A stretch of DNA of 17,189 bases from NCBI GenBank assembly GCA_003648225.1, contig QMOL01000025.1, positions 1 to 17,189 of the forward strand, in the 5' to 3' direction. How positions within the stretch are numbered: the first letter of the stretch is position 1; the number at the start of each line of letters is the position of its first letter. The stretch is from Chlamydiota bacterium. Its GTDB lineage: Bacteria > Auribacterota > UBA3054 > B51-G9. The notes below the pieces were generated by a model. The model was not told the DNA's origin. It saw only the letters and a program-made list of their open reading frames with translations, and did no database searches. This document shows positions 1-7,198 of the stretch, in pieces. The position numbers were made by a program, and so were the translations under genes.

Positions 1-2658
1 ATAAGAATATTCAATGGTTCTTGCTGTGATTTGCTGATATTCGTTCTTTAAAGTCATACTGACAATGCCCCCTTTGGCTGGCATTCCAAGCAGCATAACA
101 CGGTCGCAATTCGGCGGCTGTAATCTTTTGAGATGGCTGGGCCAATCGCTGCCTGTTGCGACAGTAAAGAAATTTTTACCGTTATAAACAACTCGCCATC
201 TTGTTCCGTCAAATCTTTGGTCCGTACCGTTTTGATGTTTAGAATCCACGAATTCCAAAGTTTCGCCTTTGAATTGATTCTTTCTAAAATTCGCGCTTTG
301 AACATATATTCTCGGCATTCGCCCGTAACCGTTAATATTGGATAAAGGATCTTTAACCGCTTTCTTTATTTTATATTGAACCCCCCAGGAATCGTTAGGA
401 ATTTCCCAAACCGGGAATTTTTGGTCGGCGGATTTTCCCCAGGAATTATCCGGATTTCCACTGCCGAATTCACAATTGAAAAGTTTTATGTTATTAACAA
501 AATAAAAATATTTGTTCGGCATAATCGTCGGATTAATATCAGGACGTGACCGATTTAATTCGTAACCCTGAGCCGTGTTTATTTCGCCGATATTGTTCGC
601 TACAGAACCTGAGTTGAACATTAATTTCCACCCTTTTAATGAAACCGGCCGTGTTCCAATATTTATTAATTCAATGACTTCCGGACGCATAAATGTTAAC
701 CCGTGCAGTGCAGGCCACTTGTCCGAACTGGTTTTTGAGTTGGAACGAACATAAACATTCATGCCTCCTTTTTTTCCGGATCTGATCGGTAGCGCATCTC
801 TACCATCGCCGCCGTAATCCAGACGATGACGATATGGTTCTCTGAACTTTCCGATATTATCAAATGGTCCGAACGCGAGGGAAATATTTTCGTTGGCATT
901 CCATATACAAGATACTGTCGGCAGGTAATATTTGCCCGGTTCGAGTTTTTGAACAGTAATTCTTGTTGTACAGTTTGGAATAACACAATTTGGCGCGGTG
1001 CCGCCCCCCCAGTTCCAGAGAATGCATCTTGAAATTAAACCGTTAGTGCTGCCAACACTTTTTTCGAGTGTAAGTAAACCGTTAACAGAACTTTTTATAA
1101 TTTTAATCGCCTGTTTATTTTTAGGCGGAAGTTCTTTTGATTTATACCACGATGGAAGTTTTTCCCTTGCCGGGTCGGTAAATCCAACAGAAAGATATTG
1201 ATTTTTAAAAAAGTTTTGGGGCCATTTTATTGATGCATAAGAAATCTTTTTCCCAAAACCAGCATCACCGTGCAATGTTATCTTACCGTATTTACCAATA
1301 GATTGCTGAACCTCACGAAAATGCTCCCAGCTTTTTATATCATTTCGATCCCACATTAACTTCCCGCTCGAATTTTGCGCGGGTCCAAGCAGTTGAATTT
1401 GTTTCCCGTTACTTTTTATTTCTATGTCCCAGGCTTTTTTTGCGTATGCCGGATTGCTGTCATCTATATATTTCCATTTATTTTTATTAAGATAATAACC
1501 AGGGTTTACCATATCAAGCGACCAGTTACGATACCTGAATAAACAACTGTTTTCAACTATCGCATCTTTGCTGTCATCAAAAACCGTTCCTGTTCCCGAA
1601 GTCATCATTTTAGAAAAAGTGGGTCGACTTTGCGTGCCGTCATTAGCAAGTAATTCGTTAAAACATATTTGTTCAACACCGTATCGCGAACCGACAGTTG
1701 AAAGCACGTGATTTTCATCACGATAATCAACAATATTAGCCGCAAGTGCGTCAAGGTCTTTTGTGGACTTTTCAAAAGAATATTCCGCGTTCGCGGCGCG
1801 TAAACGTTTCCGGCATTGTCGCGCGGTCATCGCGTTGATATCTGACGGATAGTCATTAGGCAAAGTTTGTGAACCGGGATAGTCAACAGAATAAATGGTC
1901 GCGCGCGTTGCGATTCTCTTCAGCGCATTTTTTAATGCTTCACGCGAAAAATTCTTCTTTAAAAATTTTTTAAGTACTAATGTTACCTCATTAATAGAAA
2001 TAAATGCGCGGTCATCTCCACGTAAAAATTTCGCGTCATACTCTCCCGGGTCATTTATTCCTTCATCCTTCTCGTCAATTATTCCGTTCGAGTTGTTATC
2101 AATTCCATCTGTCGAAAGAATAGGATTGTTCCGGTCGTCATCTGTTCGCGTCCCCGGCAATTTGTTGGGTCCATAACGGAAATCAAGCAGTTTTCTCGCG
2201 TTAGATACCTTTATCCCAAGCGCTTTCGGAAAATTAATTTCACCGGGATTCCAACCTGACCCCTTCGATGGATGCAGAAGCCATGCGGTATTTAAATTGA
2301 CTTTTCCCGCCTCATCCTCCGCTTTGATTCGGTAGCGCCCGAGCAGGGCGCCTGTACTGTCGTGAACATTAATCCATTGATTCGGATTTTTCGCGCGAAA
2401 GTTATCATTTAAAATGTCTATTTGATCTATTTTGTTCGGTCCGGATACACTTAAAACAGCTATGGCATGTTCAACCGCACTGTCGGCAAGCAGGTCAAGC
2501 GTTTGATTTTGCATAGATGTAGTTGCTGATTTCCTTTCTATATTCATCATGACAACCATAGTGGAAGCCAAAATGGAAAGCACAACTAAAATAGCGAGAA
2601 CGGCGACAAGAGCGATTCCTCGTTTTTTATTTACTATATATTTATTTAATTTACACAT
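1..2658 (-). CDS. GspK-like minor pseudopilin with Ca-loop and lamin-tail domain (3' end outside window)
   Basis: The frame is open from ATG at 2658 to the left edge (886 codons, no stop), so the C-terminus is missing. Residues 10-40 look like a type II secretion pseudopilin start: KKRG, then a hydrophobic helix IALVAVLAILVVLSIL. There is no Glu at +5, as is typical of GspK, the tip subunit of the pseudopilus. DEAGKVNLNTAW (115-126) is the conserved GspK core motif. Residues 184-208 hold a Ca-binding-type loop (DGIDNNSNGIIDE) and an RGDDR segment follows at 213-217. Around 657-735 a lamin-tail-like fold begins at RPEVIELINIGTRPVSLKGW. Ordinary GspK proteins are about 300-350 residues, so this one is greatly extended, probably with surface-exposed beta domains. 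Expected location is the inner membrane/periplasm after prepilin peptidase cleavage. No clear Shine-Dalgarno precedes the ATG. It is transcribed divergently from the polysaccharide operon. Family assignment is confident; the role of the extension is unknown. Confidence 0.85.
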   Translation of the reverse strand, partial: MCKLNKYIVNKKRGIALVAVLAILVVLSILASTMVVMMNIERKSATTSMQNQTLDLLADSAVEHAIAVLSVSGPNKIDQIDILNDNFRAKNPNQWINVHDSTGALLGRYRIKAEDEAGKVNLNTAWLLHPSKGSGWNPGEINFPKALGIKVSNARKLLDFRYGPNKLPGTRTDDDRNNPILSTDGIDNNSNGIIDEKDEGINDPGEYDAKFLRGDDRAFISINEVTLVLKKFLKKNFSREALKNALKRIATRATIYSVDYPGSQTLPNDYPSDINAMTARQCRKRLRAANAEYSFEKSTKDLDALAANIVDYRDENHVLSTVGSRYGVEQICFNELLANDGTQSRPTFSKMMTSGTGTVFDDSKDAIVENSCLFRYRNWSLDMVNPGYYLNKNKWKYIDDSNPAYAKKAWDIEIKSNGKQIQLLGPAQNSSGKLMWDRNDIKSWEHFREVQQSIGKYGKITLHGDAGFGKKISYASIKWPQNFFKNQYLSVGFTDPAREKLPSWYKSKELPPKNKQAIKIIKSSVNGLLTLEKSVGSTNGLISRCILWNWGGGTAPNCVIPNCTTRITVQKLEPGKYYLPTVSCIWNANENISLAFGPFDNIGKFREPYRHRLDYGGDGRDALPIRSGKKGGMNVYVRSNSKTSSDKWPALHGLTFMRPEVIELINIGTRPVSLKGWKLMFNSGSVANNIGEINTAQGYELNRSRPDINPTIMPNKYFYFVNNIKLFNCEFGSGNPDNSWGKSADQKFPVWEIPNDSWGVQYKIKKAVKDPLSNINGYGRMPRIYVQSANFRKNQFKGETLEFVDSKHQNGTDQRFDGTRWRVVYNGKNFFTVATGSDWPSHLKRLQPPNCDRVMLLGMPAKGGIVSMTLKNEYQQITARTIEYSY

Positions 2659-2717
2659 ACTTTAAATAATAAGATAAAATTAATTATTGTTTAAGTATTA
2701 TACCCGCTCATGTAATT

Positions 2718-2745
2718 ATTATACTATATAAACAAAATGTGTCAA
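2718..2745 (-). promoter_or_regulatory. sigma70-type promoter for the GspK-like gene
   Basis: Read on the minus strand, TTGACA (2745-2740) and TATAAT (2723-2718) are both perfect consensus hexamers with a 16-bp spacer. Transcription would start near 2711, giving a leader of about 50 nt before the ATG at 2658. The -35 box lies at the outer end of the left arm of the inverted repeat. The prediction rests on sequence alone. Confidence 0.7.
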
Positions 2746-2863
2746 TATGTCATTTCCGCCATAATCTATTGTTTTTTACGCCATACACCGTATATAAAAC
2801 ATACATTTTTATTCTCTGTTGCGCAATACGCAATGTTATATGGCGGAAATGACATATTGACAC
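2739..2863. repeat. 25-bp perfect inverted repeat flanking a 75-bp centre (probable divergent operator)
   Basis: The left arm (2739-2763) and right arm (2839-2863) are exact reverse complements over 25 bases. The right arm contains GGCGGAAATGACATATTGAC. After a short mismatch, the arms pair again over ATTG (2768-2771) and CAAT (2831-2834). Each arm carries TGACA twice at an 8-bp period (right arm 2850-2854 and 2858-2862), and the outer copy is part of the -35 box. The centre holds the palindrome TTGCGCAA (2819-2826) and CGCAAT twice (2822-2827, 2829-2834). The arrangement fits a duplicated operator for one regulator controlling two divergent promoters. A small inverted-repeat mobile element is an alternative, but no target-site duplication is evident. 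Confidence 0.75.
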
Positions 2864-2886
2864 CCGTTAGAAGTTTATTATATAAT
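2857..2886 (+). promoter_or_regulatory. sigma70-type promoter for the polysaccharide-degradation operon
   Basis: TTGACA (2857-2862) and TATAAT (2881-2886) are perfect consensus hexamers with an 18-bp spacer. The expected transcription start is near 2893, about 45 nt before the first operon gene at 2939. The -35 box is the end of the right inverted-repeat arm, so a protein bound to the arm would contact or overlap RNA polymerase. The rest of the gap (2887-2938) is AT-rich leader with no visible Shine-Dalgarno. Confidence 0.75.
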
Positions 2887-2938
2887 TGTTGCGTAAAATA
2901 ATAACTTTAATTTAATAATTAAGCTACACCATTTAAAA

Positions 2939-5410
2939 ATGCAACATCATTACGAAGATATTATACCCGATTTGTTTATTTTACCGGATTATGATAACGC
3001 GGAAGTCTTTATTACATTCACAACACCGGAAAAACTCACACAATTTAAGTGGAAAATAACATCACAAGAAGGTAAAATTGTGAAATCAGGATCCCTTAAG
3101 AATCTATCCGGAAAAACAAAATTTAATTTAAAAATAAATAATTTTATTCCCTGGTCTGTTGAGTGTCCTTTTCTTTATTTCTTATCTCTGACTTTTAATT
3201 TAAAAGGTAAACCGGTGGCAGTTAAACAGCAATTCGGTATGCGTAAATTCCACATTGACGGTAAACAAATCTACCTCAATAATAAACCGTTCTACGTGCG
3301 GGGATTCATTCGCGGACGAGAAGCGCACGACCATCCCAATCTTCTTAATTTGTCTTTAACCGAATACTATGAAAAAAACATAAAAGCGGCGAAAGCTTTT
3401 GGTTTTAATTTTGTGAGATTTCATTCAAAAGTCCCGCCACGTGAATATTTCGACGCAGCCGACCGTCTTGGTTTTTTGACTCACGTTGAAATCAGAAAAT
3501 ATTTTGGAAAGTATCAGAAAGAAAGAGAAATCCTTGACCATGAACCCCATCTTGTTCCTCCGGCTCAATGGAAAAGCAGAATTAAACGCTTGAGAAATTT
3601 CACCTCGCTAATGGCTTATTGCCTCGGTAATGAAATTAACAGCCCGGGTCGCAGACCTGAAGTTAAGAGACGTGAAAAGGAGCTTCGTAAACTTGACCAC
3701 ACGCGCCTTTTTCTTGACACATGCGCGCGCGGTGAATTTGACCGGACAGGTATTGATTTTGATGTCCAGCATATGGGTTATTTTGCGTCATTCGGTCCTC
3801 ATTATAATATGTTTGACATTACGTCTAACTGGGCGATTTTCGGTTCAGTAAAAAATAGAAAAATGATATGCGAAATTAATGGCGCAAAACTCCAAAGAGA
3901 AATTACTCCACGGGTTCCGGTTGTCGCTCATGAAGTCGGACACTACGTCGCTCTGCGGGATATTGACGGTTTAGAAAACACTTTCAATAAATATAAGATT
4001 GAAAAACCTTGGTGGCTCGACGAATTAAAAAAATTGCGGAACAAAAAAGGGTTGAAAAAAGATTATAAAAAAATGCTCGAAGCCGCTCAGCACTTTCAAT
4101 TCATCTGGCATAAACAGGTGCTTGAAAGTATAAGAAAAAGTCCCGTCCTCTGCGGATTCCATTTCCTTCAACTTTCCGATACTGACCGCTATGAAAACTC
4201 AAACGGTTTAGTTGATTGTTTCGACAATTTTAAAAAGGGAATAAACCAGAAAGATTATTTGCAATTTAATTCCGACATTGTTATAATTGCCGATATGCCT
4301 AAACGTTCATTTTTTGAAAATGAAAGCATCACCATTCCGGTTTGGCTGTCAAATTGTTCGGATAAAATTTATAAAACAGCAAATTTGAAATGGAGTTTAA
4401 AAGGAAAATCCGTTGATTTATCATGCACTATGAAAGAATTGGACTTACAGCCGGGCTTAAGCAAACTTGTTACATTAGAAATCAAAATTCCTGAGATGAA
4501 AAGCGCGGAAGAAGTTCAGCTTAATATTAGTTTGAAGGCAGGAAAAAAAGTAATATCTAATAATTTATGGAATTTATGGCTTTTCCCGAATAAGCCGGGA
4601 AAAATCAAAAAATTAAAAGCTAATATCAATTTGGACGAAATAAATATTTCTGCACGATATCCTCAAATTGTAAGTTCTCCGAAAAATGAGAAACTTCTTA
4701 TAACAAATAAATTTACAGACAAAGTCTTTCAGCAGCTTAACCGCGGAAACGATGTATTAATGCTATATAGAGTACCGGAAACACGGGACAGAAAAGCTAA
4801 AAAAGAAAAATATTATATGCCGGCAACTTGGGATAGATTCAAACCCGTGATATGGGACAGAGGGCATAACCTCGGCGGCTTTCTTCGCAAACATCCCGCG
4901 ATAAAAGATTTTCCTGATTCAGAATTGATTGATTTTCAATTCCATAAACTTATAGATGATTGTGATAAATTTTCGCTCGATGGATTTCCGGTTGATGTTG
5001 ATCCTATTATACAAGGTGTTGATAAAACCTGCAGGGACCGCTTCGATGTTTACACTTTTAAGTTGAGTGAGTTTCAACCTGACTGGACTATGCGGAAATT
5101 TGCTTACCTGTTTGATCTTAAAGTTGGCAAAGGCCGCTTAATGATGTGCGCGTTTAATTTCTCGGGCTTAGAAAAAAATGAGCCGGAAGTTTGCTCAATG
5201 TTTGAATCAATTTTCAATTGTGCCGTCTCAAAATCCTGGAAACCAAAATCTGAAATTTCTCCCGATGAATTAAAAAAATTCCTCGCTGAAAAAAGTAAAC
5301 AGCCGAGAATTAAGGAACGAATGATGACTCAATACTGGCAGTTGAATGATAAACCGCTTGAAACTGATAACTATTGGAAAGAGGCAGAAGAATGGATTCG
5401 AAAAAAATAA
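2939..5410 (+). CDS. GH2-like glycoside hydrolase lacking the N-terminal sugar-binding domain
   Basis: Probable beta-galactosidase/beta-glucuronidase-type glycosidase, 823 residues. Residues 1-100 look like the immunoglobulin-like domain of GH2. The typical junction to the TIM barrel follows at 100-122 (GMRKF, IYLNNKPFYVRG). LGNE (229-232) matches the GH2 acid/base motif, with Glu232 the candidate. VAHEVG (329-334) is the candidate nucleophile segment, with Glu332. Residues 440-550 form beta-sandwich segments. Residues about 560-765 resemble the small alpha/beta domain often found at the end of such enzymes, but I cannot name it. There is no signal peptide and no GH2 jelly-roll domain in front. 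The frame upstream holds no other start and meets a stop at 2894, so ATG 2939 is the only plausible start. It is the first operon gene and overlaps the next. The fold is likely; the exact substrate is not known. Confidence 0.8.
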   Translation: MQHHYEDIIPDLFILPDYDNAEVFITFTTPEKLTQFKWKITSQEGKIVKSGSLKNLSGKTKFNLKINNFIPWSVECPFLYFLSLTFNLKGKPVAVKQQFGMRKFHIDGKQIYLNNKPFYVRGFIRGREAHDHPNLLNLSLTEYYEKNIKAAKAFGFNFVRFHSKVPPREYFDAADRLGFLTHVEIRKYFGKYQKEREILDHEPHLVPPAQWKSRIKRLRNFTSLMAYCLGNEINSPGRRPEVKRREKELRKLDHTRLFLDTCARGEFDRTGIDFDVQHMGYFASFGPHYNMFDITSNWAIFGSVKNRKMICEINGAKLQREITPRVPVVAHEVGHYVALRDIDGLENTFNKYKIEKPWWLDELKKLRNKKGLKKDYKKMLEAAQHFQFIWHKQVLESIRKSPVLCGFHFLQLSDTDRYENSNGLVDCFDNFKKGINQKDYLQFNSDIVIIADMPKRSFFENESITIPVWLSNCSDKIYKTANLKWSLKGKSVDLSCTMKELDLQPGLSKLVTLEIKIPEMKSAEEVQLNISLKAGKKVISNNLWNLWLFPNKPGKIKKLKANINLDEINISARYPQIVSSPKNEKLLITNKFTDKVFQQLNRGNDVLMLYRVPETRDRKAKKEKYYMPATWDRFKPVIWDRGHNLGGFLRKHPAIKDFPDSELIDFQFHKLIDDCDKFSLDGFPVDVDPIIQGVDKTCRDRFDVYTFKLSEFQPDWTMRKFAYLFDLKVGKGRLMMCAFNFSGLEKNEPEVCSMFESIFNCAVSKSWKPKSEISPDELKKFLAEKSKQPRIKERMMTQYWQLNDKPLETDNYWKEAEEWIRKK
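5380..5384 (+). promoter_or_regulatory. Shine-Dalgarno AGAGG selecting the start at 5392
   Basis: AGAGG lies 7 bases before ATG 5392, inside the end of the GH2-like gene. It favours this ATG over the in-frame TTG at 5374, which has no such site. It is the only convincing Shine-Dalgarno I see before any gene of the window. Confidence 0.6.
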
Positions 5411-7179
5411 AAATAATTTGTGAAACATACAGACCCGACCGCGACTATGCAGATTACGTAAACGAAGTTCCTACACTTTTTCACGAGGGATGGAATATAA
5501 AAGACGACGAGGGAAACATTGTACAATACTGGCCAAAAGATTTTTCTGTTGGCGCTCTTTACGAATTATACTTTCAAAACGATTCGGAGAAAAAAATTAC
5601 TATTTCCAACGTGAAAATCAACGGGAATAATCTTAGCAGAAGTATCTATCCCGGCAGCGAAATTGTTTGGTATCAACTTCAACCTAAAACTTTACTTGCA
5701 GGACAAATCGGTCAATTATTAATTCGATTTCGCCATGAGTCGCAAAAGAATCTTTCAATAGAATTAATTTTAGACACCGGGGAAACTTTAAATTACAAAG
5801 TTCAAAAAGAAAAATTGCTAAAAGAAGGACTGATATCCAAAATTGCAATGTCAGAAAACTTAAAAAAGATTTACGCTTACATTGAATCAAATGACCAAAA
5901 TCTTTCTATAAAAAAAGTGGAAATTGATGGATGCGAACTGACAACCGTTACAAAAACTTTCCCTTCTTATGGAGAGCAAATACCAATTATTATTTCTCTG
6001 CCCGGCAGCCTCGAAAAAGGCAGTCAACATTTTTTGTCGATTAAACATACCAGCGGGACAACCGCTGCCTATTTCCGAGCGTTCCCTTCTGAATTTAATT
6101 TCGCAATGTTTAAAGGAGAAGATCCCGATGATTTACTTGAACATAATTTTAATGTAAATTGGATGCACGATACTCCTGACGTGAATACTATATTGGATTA
6201 TTGGAAAAAAGGCGTTAAAATAATCGCACCGTTTTCATTACGCGACCTTCACAATAATATGAGTTACGAAACCGATGGCATCACCGAACAGGTCAAAAAC
6301 ACTCCGAATATTCTTGCAGATTATTTGCCGGATGAGCCGGACGGAAGAGATTTCCATGACTTTCCGGATGTAGAACCTTATTATAATCGGCTCGGTTCGA
6401 GTGCGCAAGAACTTATTGAACTTGCTGAAAGTCAAAGGAAAATTGCGGGAAGTATGATGAACGTACTTGTTTGCGATTCAACTTTGCGCCCGACAAATTA
6501 TTTCGTTTACGGCAGAATCGGCGATATAACCTGTATGGACAGGTATCCGATCTGCCATGACACTCAGCCAATAGAAGTTTATTGTATGGGAAAAACAGCC
6601 CGCCGCGCGGTAGAGCCTCTGCCTTTCTGGGTGATTGTCGGCTGTCAGAAAAATCCTAACTCAAAATGGAAACGATACCCGACAAATGATGAAATGCGAT
6701 TAATGGTTTACTCCGCTGTTGCCTGCGGAGGACAAACTCTCGCTTATTGGAAATTCGATTCAAAATCAACTTATGGCGGCGTTGATAAAAACATCGAACT
6801 ATATGACGAAATCGCAAATCTTAACAAAGAAATTCAACCTGTCGCGCAATTGTTGTCTTGCGCGCAACCACCTGTCAGCAAAAACGTTATCTCAGTTCAA
6901 GACAACTTCTACGCCGAAGCTATCCGTTGCGCGGAAGACAAAGCAACAATTCTTGTATTGCTTAACAAACGGAATATTTCCGACGAGAACGGTTCTTCTT
7001 TTGAAACCTTTAAAGATGTGAATGTTTCTTTACAATTGCCTGACGGAACTAAAGCAGCCTCTTTTAAAAAATTAGAGGCCAACGGTGCTAAAGACGTAGA
7101 ATTTGAAGAAAAAGACGGCGCGATTAATTTTAAAATCGACAAGATTGATGTTGGTGGAATTTGGATTGCTCATCATTAA
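5392..7179 (+). CDS. orphan TIM-barrel-like putative glycosidase with tandem beta-sandwich domains
   Basis: A 595-residue protein I do not recognise as a named family. It overlaps the GH2-like gene by 19 bases, which suggests translational coupling. No signal peptide or membrane segment is seen. Two similar N-terminal units (about 67-136 and 170-231) share the pattern ITISNVKING / LSIKKVEIDG followed by a proline-rich strand and a second strand pair, which suggests duplicated beta-sandwich domains. From about 235 the sequence looks like an (alpha/beta)8 barrel: NWMHDTPDVNTILDYW, ILADYLPDEPDGRDF (307-321), ITCMDRYP, PFWVIVGCQ and GGQTLAYWKFD. The DEPD segment (314-317) sits at the end of a strand, like the acidic catalytic motif of many barrel glycosidases, making Glu315 a candidate acid. 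The last 90 residues look like a small beta domain. A glycosidase role is inferred from the fold pattern and neighbours. Confidence 0.7.
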   Translation: MDSKKIKIICETYRPDRDYADYVNEVPTLFHEGWNIKDDEGNIVQYWPKDFSVGALYELYFQNDSEKKITISNVKINGNNLSRSIYPGSEIVWYQLQPKTLLAGQIGQLLIRFRHESQKNLSIELILDTGETLNYKVQKEKLLKEGLISKIAMSENLKKIYAYIESNDQNLSIKKVEIDGCELTTVTKTFPSYGEQIPIIISLPGSLEKGSQHFLSIKHTSGTTAAYFRAFPSEFNFAMFKGEDPDDLLEHNFNVNWMHDTPDVNTILDYWKKGVKIIAPFSLRDLHNNMSYETDGITEQVKNTPNILADYLPDEPDGRDFHDFPDVEPYYNRLGSSAQELIELAESQRKIAGSMMNVLVCDSTLRPTNYFVYGRIGDITCMDRYPICHDTQPIEVYCMGKTARRAVEPLPFWVIVGCQKNPNSKWKRYPTNDEMRLMVYSAVACGGQTLAYWKFDSKSTYGGVDKNIELYDEIANLNKEIQPVAQLLSCAQPPVSKNVISVQDNFYAEAIRCAEDKATILVLLNKRNISDENGSSFETFKDVNVSLQLPDGTKAASFKKLEANGAKDVEFEEKDGAINFKIDKIDVGGIWIAHH

Positions 7180-7198
7180 AATAAAAGTTTTAATTCCT

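Noticed and set aside
1..2658. The left 2.6 kb looks gene-poor, with only short open frames on both strands.
   Set aside because: One minus-strand frame is open across the whole stretch and simply runs off the left edge. The short frames, for example 1895-2176 on plus, are its shadows.
2739..2863. MITE or insertion-sequence remnant.
   Set aside because: The terminal inverted repeats fit, but no target duplication is seen, and the repeat ends coincide exactly with two -35 boxes. Divergent promoters explain it better. Kept only as an alternative.
2739..2863. Rho-independent terminator hairpin.
   Set aside because: The arms are 75 bp apart, there is no following T tract, and the flanking genes diverge, so no transcript is expected to end here.
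5374..5391. TTG start at 5374 for the orphan barrel protein.
   Set aside because: ATG 5392 has AGAGG at 7-base spacing; the TTG has no ribosome site.
7103..7198. Longer start for the PhoD-like protein, 32 codons upstream.
   Set aside because: It would lie inside the preceding gene and hide the signal peptide that begins at 7199.
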